From the NCBI GenBank assembly GCA_034007705.1, contig JAVEQK010000005.1, forward strand, positions 1 to 64,000: DNA of 64,000 bases, read 5' to 3'. How positions within the stretch are numbered: position 1 is the first letter of the stretch; each line of letters opens with the position of its first letter. The notes beneath the pieces were generated by a model. The model saw only the letters and a program-made list of their open reading frames with translations. It made no database searches and was not told the DNA's origin. A program made the translations under genes and the position numbers. Below are positions 53,816-61,888 of this stretch, piece after piece. The stretch is from UBA10518 sp022837185 (GTDB taxonomy: Bacteria; Desulfobacterota; Desulfobulbia; Desulfobulbales; Desulfobulbaceae).

Positions 53816-55813
53816 TCAGACGTGGGGCACACCCTCGCCGCCGCAGCCCATGCCGGGCAGGGCCTGGCCTTCGATCTGGCGGCGCATGGCCATGTCGAAC
53901 AGGACGCGGTCCTGTTTTTTATTGATGCCCAGGGCTTCCCGTTTTGCATCAATGGCTCTGATCATCTTCTGCGCCAGCTTGATCGGGTCTTCTTCGACAT
54001 CCCAGGTGGCGCCGTACAGATCCTTCATGCCTTTGAACAGGAATTCGCTGAACTTCTTCGACCCCTGGACGGGGAGGTTCTGGAAGATGACATGGGCGCC
54101 GGAGCTGACAAAGTACTGGCCGATGGCAACCGCCTTTTCCGACATGTAGAGCGGTGCGGTCCCGCAGGCCGGTATTTCGGAAATATCCTCGCCGAGCCCG
54201 CCCTCGTTGACCATTTCGGTCAGGGCGATGAGCAGCCTGCTGTTGTCGACACAGGAGCCGACATGCAGCACCGGCGGCATGCCGACGGTCTCGCAGACTT
54301 CGGCCAGGCCGGGACCGGCATACTCGGCGGCGGCTTCGGGCCGCATCAGTCCCCGGCGGCCCAGCGCCGAAGCGGCGCAGCCGGTGGCCAGGACAAGGAC
54401 GTTGTTTTTGATCAGTTCCGTGGCGATTTTGAAGTGGACGTCATCGGCATATTTGAAATGCTCGCAGCCGACAATGGCCCCCACCCCCCTGATCCGGCCG
54501 TTGATGATGTTGTCGTTCAACGGGCGGTAGGAGGAGCGGAAGCGCCCGCCCAGCATGTAATTGATCGTCTCGTGGCTGAACCCGACCACCACGTCGAATT
54601 TTTTGTCCCTGGGGATATAATGGGTGCCGCGTTTTTTGAAGTTGCCGATCGCATGGCGGAGAATGGCCTTGGCGGACTGCAGGGCCTCATGTTCGTCAAA
54701 GGGGATGTGGACTGCGTCCGGCATCTTGGCGCGATAATTGGTGGTGATGATGTCGGTGTGCATTTCCTTGACCACCTGGGCGACGGACTGCATGACGCAC
54801 TGGACGTCGACGACCATGGCCTCGACGGCGCCGGTGGCCAGGACCATCTCCTGCTGGATGAAGGAGCCGGCCACCGGGATGCCGCGCCGCATCAGGATCT
54901 CGTTGCCCGTGCAGCAGACTCCCGCCAGGTTGATCCCCTTGGCCCCGGCCTTTCTGGCCAGTTCCAGCATGTCTTCATCCTCCGCCGCCATGCAGAGGGA
55001 TTCGGCCAGAAGCGGTTCGTGCCCGTGGACGGTGATGTTGACCTGGTCCTCCTTCAAGCAGCCGAGGTCGACGATCGCCCGCCTGGGGACCGGGGTGCCG
55101 AACATGATGTCGGTCAGTTCGGTGGACAGCATGGACGCGCCCCAGCCGTCCGCCAGGGCGCACCTGGACCCCTGCAGCATGATGTTCTTATAGTCCTGGT
55201 CAACCCCCATGTGGGTGCGGTGCATCATTTCCACAACCTCGCGGTCGATGCCGCGGGGCTCGACTCCCAGTTTCTTCCAGATCTCCTGCTGCTTGCGCGG
55301 CGCGCGCTTGAGCATGGTGAGGGTTCCGTCCTGCTGCCCGAACTCGGCCAGGGCCTTTTCCCCGAGCTCCAGGGCGATTTCGTTCTTGCCGCGCCCTTCG
55401 GTGGCAATGCCGAAGAGCTCCGCCATCCGGTGGAGTTTTTCCACGTCCTTGATCTCGTGCGGGGTTTCACCCTTGGCGGTGGCGATCAGGCCGCGCACCA
55501 TTTCCCTGGCATGGTCGGTATGGGAGGCGGTGCCGGCGGCGATGATGCGGGCAAAATTCCTCGCCGTAACCGTATCGGCCGTGGCCCCGCAGATCCCCAG
55601 CATGGTGTCCACGCCGTCGATGATCTGGCAGGGGCCCATGTTGCAGATCCTGCAGCAGGTGCCGCCGGAGCCGAAAAGGCAGGCGGACATGCCGCGGTCT
55701 TCCAGCCGGTCATAGGCCGTGCGGACCTGTCTGGCCAGGTCCTGGTTGAGCAGGTCGATGGTTGATGCGCCGGTTATTTCATTGCACTTGTCGCATCCGG
55801 TTGACTTCGCCAT
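53816..55813 (-). CDS. cooS: Ni-dependent carbon monoxide dehydrogenase catalytic subunit
   Basis: A 665-residue CODH (AcsA/CooS) that interconverts CO and CO2. The N-terminal cluster cysteines lie in CLFGSGGTCCRICNMGPCQI. VHGHEPLLAE contains the C-cluster His, AGVCCTGNEIL a C-cluster Cys, and GCEHFKYADD, VLATGCAASALG and HVGSCVDNSR the remaining C-cluster ligands. The ATG at 55813 has GGAG upstream. It is placed between folD and the metF-acsD fusion, as expected for the carbonyl-branch enzyme partnering AcsB. No cooC nickel-insertion gene is adjacent. Confidence 0.95.
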   Translation of the reverse strand: MAKSTGCDKCNEITGASTIDLLNQDLARQVRTAYDRLEDRGMSACLFGSGGTCCRICNMGPCQIIDGVDTMLGICGATADTVTARNFARIIAAGTASHTDHAREMVRGLIATAKGETPHEIKDVEKLHRMAELFGIATEGRGKNEIALELGEKALAEFGQQDGTLTMLKRAPRKQQEIWKKLGVEPRGIDREVVEMMHRTHMGVDQDYKNIMLQGSRCALADGWGASMLSTELTDIMFGTPVPRRAIVDLGCLKEDQVNITVHGHEPLLAESLCMAAEDEDMLELARKAGAKGINLAGVCCTGNEILMRRGIPVAGSFIQQEMVLATGAVEAMVVDVQCVMQSVAQVVKEMHTDIITTNYRAKMPDAVHIPFDEHEALQSAKAILRHAIGNFKKRGTHYIPRDKKFDVVVGFSHETINYMLGGRFRSSYRPLNDNIINGRIRGVGAIVGCEHFKYADDVHFKIATELIKNNVLVLATGCAASALGRRGLMRPEAAAEYAGPGLAEVCETVGMPPVLHVGSCVDNSRLLIALTEMVNEGGLGEDISEIPACGTAPLYMSEKAVAIGQYFVSSGAHVIFQNLPVQGSKKFSEFLFKGMKDLYGATWDVEEDPIKLAQKMIRAIDAKREALGINKKQDRVLFDMAMRRQIEGQALPGMGCGGEGVPHV

Positions 55814-55893
55814 AATAACGTCTCCTGAACTGTGATCGGAAACGGAACCCGGCACATGCGCCGGGTGGTCCGATTGTTGATTCGCTTGCCTGG

Positions 55894-56781
55894 TTAAACC
55901 AGCCCGGCATGCTGCCTGGCCGACTGGACGGTGTTCTTCATGAGCATGGTGATGGTCATCGGCCCCACTCCTCCGGGGACCGGTGTAATGGCCGCCGCCT
56001 TGTCCCTGACCGAGTCAAATTCGACGTCGCCGGCGAGTTTGGCCTTGCCGCTCTCGGTCGTGCCGATCCGGTTGACGCCGACATCGATCACCACCACGCC
56101 TTCCTTGACCTGGTCGCCCTTGATCATGTTCGCGACTCCGGCGGCCACTATAAGAATATCAGCACGCTTGGTGTGAAAGTCCATATCTTTTGTCCGGGTG
56201 TGGCAGAGGGTAACCGTGGCGTTGCCGCCGGGGCGCTTCTGCAGCATGAGGTTGGCCACGGGTTTGCCGACGATGTTGGAGCGGCCGATGACCACGACCT
56301 CGGCCCCGCTCGTCTCCACCCCGGCCCGCATGAGCAGCTCCAGGACCCCGTGGGGAGTGCAGGGCAGAAAACACTGCTCGCCGAGCATCATCTTGCCGAC
56401 GTTGACCGGATGAAAACCGTCCACATCCTTGTCGGGATCGATGGCGTACAGGACCTTGGCCTCGTTGATATGCCTGGGCAGGGGCAGCTGAATGAGTATC
56501 CCGTGAATTTTCGGATCGTCATTGAATTTCCCGACCAGCTCGAGCAGCTCCTCTTCGCTCGTCCCGGCCGGCAGCGTGACCTGCTCGGAATGGATGCCGA
56601 GGGCATGCGCGGTCTTGTTCTTTGCCGCCACATAGGATTGCGAGGCGGGATCATCGCCGACCAGGATAGTCACCAGGCCGGGCACTACATTATGTTTCGC
56701 GCGGAGTTCGTCAATCTCCAGCTTGAGTTCCTCCCGTATCGCTTTGGCGGTCTCGGTTCCGCTTATGATTTTTGCCCCCAT
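55894..56781 (-). CDS. folD: Methylene-tetrahydrofolate dehydrogenase / cyclohydrolase
   Basis: FolD carries out two steps of the methyl branch, between formyl- and methylene-H4folate. SYVAAKNKTAHALGI holds the catalytic Lys, IQLPLPRHIN, PCTPHGVLELL and VIGRSNIVGKPVANLML the active site and NAD(P)-binding loop, and GGVGPMTITMLMKNT the end motif. The ATG at 56781 has AAAGGAG at good spacing; a GTG two codons earlier is the other choice. It is the first gene of the Wood-Ljungdahl operon, with complex repeats upstream. Confidence 0.95.
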   Translation of the reverse strand: MGAKIISGTETAKAIREELKLEIDELRAKHNVVPGLVTILVGDDPASQSYVAAKNKTAHALGIHSEQVTLPAGTSEEELLELVGKFNDDPKIHGILIQLPLPRHINEAKVLYAIDPDKDVDGFHPVNVGKMMLGEQCFLPCTPHGVLELLMRAGVETSGAEVVVIGRSNIVGKPVANLMLQKRPGGNATVTLCHTRTKDMDFHTKRADILIVAAGVANMIKGDQVKEGVVVIDVGVNRIGTTESGKAKLAGDVEFDSVRDKAAAITPVPGGVGPMTITMLMKNTVQSARQHAGLV

Positions 56782-56823
56782 TCTCACTCCTTTCTCAATT
56801 CGCTGAAAACAATGGATATCAGG

Positions 56824-56846
56824 TCGGCATAAACAGAATATGCCGA
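56824..56846. promoter_or_regulatory. Inverted repeat upstream of folD
   Basis: TCGGCATA and TATGCCGA, 8-base arms around seven central bases, 43 bases before the folD ATG. In the leader RNA it could also fold as a hairpin. It may be an operator or a 5'-UTR structure. Confidence 0.5.
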
Positions 56847-56854
56847 TAAGTACA

Positions 56855-56890
56855 TGTACAAAATGTCAGGATGGCGTGTACAATATGTCA
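56855..56890 (-). promoter_or_regulatory. 22-base-spaced direct repeats upstream of folD
   Basis: TGACATTTTGTACA (56868-56855) and TGACATATTGTACA (56890-56877) differ at one of 14 positions and are spaced by 22 bases, two helical turns, so a regulator could bind both on one face. TTGACA in the outer copy is also a possible -35 box. A palindrome GTACATGTAC overlaps the inner copy. Confidence 0.55.
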
Positions 56891-57067
56891 AAGGCTCAAA
56901 AAAAGTGCCAAGAAGAGTTACAATATCGGATATGAAAATATTTTCAAGTATAAAACTGCGTTTTTTCATCCTCTTCCAGTCGTTTAATAATGAAATGATA
57001 TGAACCGGTTGTCCATCTTTTTCCCTGATTTTCCCTGCAGCCCGGTTTTTCCCCGGAGAAGGAGAGG

Positions 57068-57096
57068 TTGATTTTTTTCTTGGTCGTAACTAAATT
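57068..57096 (+). promoter_or_regulatory. Candidate promoter of the cwlJ-like gene
   Basis: TTGATT (57068-57073), a 17-base spacer and TAAATT (57091-57096), about 147 bases before the ATG. The match is moderate and the region is AT-rich. Confidence 0.3.
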
Positions 57097-57242
57097 TAAA
57101 AAATACAGCCGGCCAGTCCGGCAGGCAGAAAACACTGCTGCTTGTCATCGAAACCCAACCGGCTTGCCGGACCATCGCGCAAGGAGCCAAAGAACCCCCG
57201 GGAAACAACAGGCCACCTCCCGGCAAAACGACAGAGTGCAAC

Positions 57243-57608
57243 ATGGGATTTCTTGAAGGATTATTCTGGCTGACCCTCAATATTTATCATGAGGCGCGCA
57301 GCGAGCCCCCCATCGGACAACTGGCGGTTGCCCATGTGACCCTCAACCGGGCCATACAAAACAACTGGAATATTGAAGAGGTTGTCCGCGAACCCTACCA
57401 GTTCAGCTGGATTTTCCAGAAAAAAAATTATGTTCCCACCGAGGCCGACGCGTTCATGGAATGCCTGCAATCCGCCATGTACGCCCTGACCTCCGAAGAC
57501 TTCACCGGCGGGGCCACCTTTTATCACCGCCAGGACCTCCAGCCGGAGTGGTCGGATGACCTGGTTTACGTGGCCCAGTACGGCGTTCATAAATTCTATC
57601 GCGACTGA
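57243..57608 (+). CDS. CwlJ/SleB-type cell wall hydrolase domain protein
   Basis: A 121-residue protein consisting almost only of the Hydrolase_2 domain: NIYHEARSEP contains the catalytic Glu, followed by GQLAVAHVTLNR and QFSWIF, and GGATFYHR. In spore formers the domain cleaves cortex peptidoglycan; in Gram-negatives it is a lytic transglycosylase-like enzyme. There is no signal peptide, only a hydrophobic first turn, so export is unclear. Its end overlaps the convergent glycosyltransferase gene by 13 bases. Confidence 0.85.
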   Translation: MGFLEGLFWLTLNIYHEARSEPPIGQLAVAHVTLNRAIQNNWNIEEVVREPYQFSWIFQKKNYVPTEADAFMECLQSAMYALTSEDFTGGATFYHRQDLQPEWSDDLVYVAQYGVHKFYRD

Positions 57609-58456
57609 TCATCACCCTTTGTCAACATCGCCGCCATGTCCAGGTATCGCCGGCCTTCGGCCGGCCGGCCGTGTTTGATGCAGCCCCGTCCGTAAATCGT
57701 ACATTTTCGTTCAAGCTCGGCCAAGGCCGCCGCCCGTTGGGCCGGAGAAAGAGGCGTGCGGGCAAGCAGCTTGACCAGCGCCCGGATCCGGTATTTATCC
57801 ATCCCCTGGCGATGCATGACGGACAACTGGTCGGGCCGGCCTCCGTTCTTGACGGTCAGGGGCTCGTCTACGAGCAGGAAGCGCTCCGCCGCGCCGACCC
57901 GCAGCCAGTAGTCATAATCCTCGCAGCAGGGTAGCGTTTCATCGAAGCAGCCATGGAGATCGAAGATTTCCCGCCTGATCATCACCGTTGACATGCCGAC
58001 CATGCACATCCTGAGGCTGGCATGAAAAATATCGCCGTGGGGCGGGCGGTGCTTCCTTTTCTGGTTGAGCCGGACTCCCCGCCGGTACCAGATTTCCCCG
58101 GTGTGGGAAATGCGCCGGGACGACCCGCGCATCCGCTCGGCCTGCCGGGCAAGTTTTTCCGGGACAAACCGGTCGTCCGAATCAAGGAAGCAGATCAGGC
58201 CGCCCCGGGCGGCCCGGATGCCCATGTTCCTGGCGGCGGCCGCTCCCCTGTTGTCCTGGTACATATAGAAAACGGGAAAGGGGGCCTCCCGGGCAAGGGC
58301 GGCAACCAGACGCCGGGTGTCGTCCGTTGAGCCGTCGTCAACCACGATCAATTCCTCCGGGGACAGCGTCTGGCTGCAAACCGACCTGACGGCCTGTTGG
58401 AGAAAGGGGCCGCGATTGTGGGTGGGAATGATGACTGAAATCAAATCCTGTCGCAT
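57596..58456 (-). CDS. Family 2 glycosyltransferase
   Basis: 286 residues, GT-A fold: VIIPTHNRGPFLQQAVRSV at the start, VVDDGSTDDT the nucleotide-binding Asp motif, ICFLDSDDRF the DxD-like metal site, and CEDYDYWLRV the acceptor/catalytic motif. It lacks membrane helices. Sugar and acceptor unknown; it stands alone here. Confidence 0.9.
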   Translation of the reverse strand: MRQDLISVIIPTHNRGPFLQQAVRSVCSQTLSPEELIVVDDGSTDDTRRLVAALAREAPFPVFYMYQDNRGAAAARNMGIRAARGGLICFLDSDDRFVPEKLARQAERMRGSSRRISHTGEIWYRRGVRLNQKRKHRPPHGDIFHASLRMCMVGMSTVMIRREIFDLHGCFDETLPCCEDYDYWLRVGAAERFLLVDEPLTVKNGGRPDQLSVMHRQGMDKYRIRALVKLLARTPLSPAQRAAALAELERKCTIYGRGCIKHGRPAEGRRYLDMAAMLTKGDDQSR

Positions 58457-58734
58457 GTTGAGCTGTTGTTTGACGTCCCCGCACCGGCCATCTGCCGGAG
58501 CGGCCGGAATCGTCCCCGGGCGGCGGGCGTGTTTCTTTTGCGCCCCCGCCAGGCGCCGGGGCTCTTTATTGTGGCAGAATGCTGTCTTTCTGCTATAGTG
58601 AAAAATTCAGTTTTTTTAATACGGTCCGGCCCGCCCGGCAGGTTGCCGCGGTTGCCGCCTGCATGAGCGTGAGCGGCGCGCGTATCCCGCTTTTCCCTTG
58701 CGAGGTTTATCACCATTGATCCATTGCATTTTCC

Positions 58735-60261
58735 ATGTACACAGACATTCTCATTAACGCAACTCCGTATGAAAACCGGGTAGCCCTGGTGGACAGCGGC
58801 AACCTGCTTGAATTTTACCTTGAGCGGCCGGCCGAGCAGGGACTGGTCGGCAATATCTACTGCGGCAGGGTCGTCCGGGTATTGCCGGGCATGCAGGCGG
58901 CGTTCGTCGATATTGGACTCGAACGGGCCGGCTTTCTTTACGTGGACGATGTGCTGCTCTCCCCCTGCGAGTTTGAAAAACGGCTCGCCCGTCAGGACCA
59001 GCCGTTCAACCGGATCATTTCCGGTCAGGAAATCCTGCCCAATTCCTCCCAGGCGCAACCGGGCATAGGCGATCTGCTCAAGGAGGGCCAGAACGTCCTG
59101 GTGCAGATTTCCAAGGAACCCATCGGCACCAAGGGCGCCCGCCTGACCTGTCATATCACCCTCCCCTGCCGTAATCTTGTTTTCATGCCCCTGACCGATC
59201 ATATCGGCATATCGAGAAAAATCGAAGACGAGGATGTCCGGCAGAAGCTCCGCGAAAAGATTGAGGCGCTGCGGCCCCCCGGCACGGGCTTTATCGTCCG
59301 TACCGTTGCCGATCATGCCAGCGAAGCCGAACTGGAGGCGGACATGGAGTTCCTCCTCCTCCTCTGGGACGACATCAAATCCCGCTGCGGCAAGGTTTCG
59401 GCGCCCAGCCTCGTTTACAAGGACATTGACATGATCCTCAGGTCGGTGCGCGACCTGTTCTCCGAGGATGTCAAACAGGTGATCGTTGACGCCAAACCCG
59501 TTTACGAGCGCCTGCAGTCCTTTGTCCGGATATTCGCCCCGGAGCTGCAGGACCGGATCGTCCATTATGACCGGGACACCCCGCTGTTCGAAGCCTACGG
59601 CATCGAGGTTGACATCAACCGCGCCCTGGACAAAAAAGTATGGCTCCGTTCCGGGGGCTATATCATCATCGAAACAACGGAGGCCCTGACGGTCATCGAC
59701 GTCAATACCGGCAGATACGTCGGTAAGAAGGACCAGGCTGAAACCATTTTCAAGACCAATATGGAGGCGGTCAAGGAAATCGCCTACCAGCTTCGCCTGC
59801 GCAATATCGGCGGCATCATCATCGTCGATTTCATCGACATGGACAACGAGCAGCACCGCGAGGAGTTGTTCCTGGCCTTTCAGGACGCCATCAAAAAAGA
59901 CAAGAACAGGATCAATATTCTCAAGATCTCCGAGTTCGGGCTGGTCCAGATGACCAGGAAAAGATCGCTGGAAAACCTTTCACAGATGATGTGCGAGCCC
60001 TGCATGTACTGCGAGGGTGAAGGTTTCGTCAAGTCCCGGCGGACCATCTGTTACGAGATTTTCCGGAAGATCACCAGGGATGCGTCCCGCACCCCGGGCA
60101 ACAAGGTGTGCATCAAGGTGCACCCGCAGGTCGCCGACATGCTGCTGGAGGAAGAAGCCCAACATGTGGAGCTCCTGCAGAGGCAGACAGGCAAACAGTT
60201 TACCATCATCCCCGACGGGGATACCCATATCAACCGCTATGAAATATCCTGGGGAAACTGA
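58735..60261 (+). CDS. rng: Ribonuclease G/E family protein
   Basis: A 508-residue endoribonuclease for rRNA maturation and mRNA decay. The S1-like domain is near residues 35-125 (YCGRVVRVLPGMQAAFVDIG). Catalytic aspartates lie in TVIDVNTGRYVGK and IIVDFIDMDN, and the zinc-link CEPCMYCEGEG bridges subunits. The length and lack of a long C-terminal scaffold fit RNase G rather than RNase E. It opens a plus-strand run with the peptidase and LptF genes. Confidence 0.93.
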   Translation: MYTDILINATPYENRVALVDSGNLLEFYLERPAEQGLVGNIYCGRVVRVLPGMQAAFVDIGLERAGFLYVDDVLLSPCEFEKRLARQDQPFNRIISGQEILPNSSQAQPGIGDLLKEGQNVLVQISKEPIGTKGARLTCHITLPCRNLVFMPLTDHIGISRKIEDEDVRQKLREKIEALRPPGTGFIVRTVADHASEAELEADMEFLLLLWDDIKSRCGKVSAPSLVYKDIDMILRSVRDLFSEDVKQVIVDAKPVYERLQSFVRIFAPELQDRIVHYDRDTPLFEAYGIEVDINRALDKKVWLRSGGYIIIETTEALTVIDVNTGRYVGKKDQAETIFKTNMEAVKEIAYQLRLRNIGGIIIVDFIDMDNEQHREELFLAFQDAIKKDKNRINILKISEFGLVQMTRKRSLENLSQMMCEPCMYCEGEGFVKSRRTICYEIFRKITRDASRTPGNKVCIKVHPQVADMLLEEEAQHVELLQRQTGKQFTIIPDGDTHINRYEISWGN

Positions 60262-60308
60262 ACCGCTCAGCTTCCTCACTCTCATTGAACCCATAATGCT
60301 GGAGACTC

Positions 60309-61697
60309 ATGGCTTCCGAAAACAGACTCAGATCGAACCGGCCGTCCGGCAAGGCGTCGCACATCGGCCGCAAGCTGCTCTTTCTCGTCCTTTTCCTCGC
60401 GGTGGGGGCTGCCGCCATCGCCGGCCTGGTGCTGTTTGAAAGGGAAAAACCGGTTGTCACCGTTCAGGACGGCCTGGAATACCTTGTCCGGAGCGGAGAA
60501 TTCAACCTGTCGGCCTCGGACGGAAAAAGCGGCCTCCGTTCCCTGGTCGTCGTTCTCACGCAGGACGGAACGGAACAGGAACTGCATCGTCAGTCCTTCG
60601 ACCGTAGCCAATGGTTTTACGGTGCCGGGCCTGCCCGGACGGATGCCGCCGTTTCCTATGACACCGTTAAGGCCAAATTCAAGGACGGCGGCGCCGAACT
60701 TGTGATTGTCGCGCGCGATTTTTCGCTGAACAACATGTTCAAGGGCAACGAGACCGTCACCAGGCTGCCGGTGCAGATCGACACCACGGCGCCCCGGATC
60801 GCCCTGCATCATGCCCAGCGCTATATCCGGCCCGGAGGGGGCGGTATTGTCGTCTATGACCTGTCGGAGCCGGCCGCGGTGCATGGCGCCGTCGTCAACG
60901 GTCGCCTCTTCAAGGGGTACCCGGTTCCCGAGCGGGAGAACCGCTACATCGCCTACATAGCCCTGGCCTGGGACAGCGGGAAAATTGAGGAGAGCAGAGT
61001 CATCGCCACGGACCAGGCCGGCAATGAAGGGCAGGCTGCTTTTTCCATGATATTCAAAAACGTCCCGGGCAAATCCGACAGCATCAATGTCAGCGACGGA
61101 TTTCTCAACGCCAAGATCCCCGAATTTGAACTCCATTATCCTGAAATGACCGGTTCCCCGTTGGACAAATATCTCTATGTCAATAACGAAGTGCGGCGCA
61201 TGAACGCCGAAACCATCGCCGACATCTGTTCCAGGCCCGAATCCGACAGGCTCTGGAAGGATCGCTTTCTGAGGATGGCCGGCCAGAACATGGCCGGATA
61301 CGCCGAACAGCGCACCTACTACCACGCCGGCAAGGAGATTGACCGGCAGGTCCATCTCGGCATCGACATCGCCTCGACCACCAACGCCGAAATCAGGGCC
61401 GCCAACCGGGGCAAGGTTGTCTTTGCGGAGTATCTGGGCATTTACGGCAATACCGTTATCCTTGACCATGGTCAGGGAGTGTTCAGCCTTTATTCGCATC
61501 TGAGCCGGATCGAGGCCGGTCTCGGCGAAATTGTTGACCAGGACGCGGTGATCGCCTATTCAGGGATGACAGGCATGGCCGGCGGCGATCATCTCCATTT
61601 CAGCATGCTGATCCACGGCCTCTTTGTCACGCCCGTTGAATGGTGGGACCAGCACTGGATAGACGTCAACATCCAGGACATCCTCGGACAGCTGTAA
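60309..61697 (+). CDS. Membrane-anchored M23 metallopeptidase
   Basis: 462 residues: an N-terminal membrane segment (about 22-44), a 270-residue Ig-like or unknown extracellular part, and a C-terminal LytM/M23 domain with HLGIDIAS (His, Asp zinc ligands) and GGDHLHFSM (His-x-His). A further His lies in SLYSHLSR. It should trim peptidoglycan cross-links or activate amidases. GDNA ends 47 bases after rng. Confidence 0.9.
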   Translation: MASENRLRSNRPSGKASHIGRKLLFLVLFLAVGAAAIAGLVLFEREKPVVTVQDGLEYLVRSGEFNLSASDGKSGLRSLVVVLTQDGTEQELHRQSFDRSQWFYGAGPARTDAAVSYDTVKAKFKDGGAELVIVARDFSLNNMFKGNETVTRLPVQIDTTAPRIALHHAQRYIRPGGGGIVVYDLSEPAAVHGAVVNGRLFKGYPVPERENRYIAYIALAWDSGKIEESRVIATDQAGNEGQAAFSMIFKNVPGKSDSINVSDGFLNAKIPEFELHYPEMTGSPLDKYLYVNNEVRRMNAETIADICSRPESDRLWKDRFLRMAGQNMAGYAEQRTYYHAGKEIDRQVHLGIDIASTTNAEIRAANRGKVVFAEYLGIYGNTVILDHGQGVFSLYSHLSRIEAGLGEIVDQDAVIAYSGMTGMAGGDHLHFSMLIHGLFVTPVEWWDQHWIDVNIQDILGQL

Positions 61698-61888
61698 AAC
61701 GTGAATGGTCTGGTCATAGTGCCGTTCCGGCCTGAAAAGTCGCGCACCGGCGAACATTGCAGACGAGCAGCGGCATGGGCGGCAGCCGGACAGGGGCCCG
61801 CCGCCGAAGCCGTCACTTATCCCGGCGGCAGGCGTACGGAGCAGCCTACATAATCAGGATATTGCAGGCAAAATAACTGTTCACCCAC

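Larger units (their letters stand above)
56782..57242. other. Intergenic control region between folD and the cwlJ-like gene
   Basis: 461 bases without a recognised gene. The folD side carries a hairpin-like inverted repeat and a pair of direct repeats (listed separately); the other side holds a candidate promoter for the plus-strand hydrolase. The middle is AT-rich. Confidence 0.55.
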
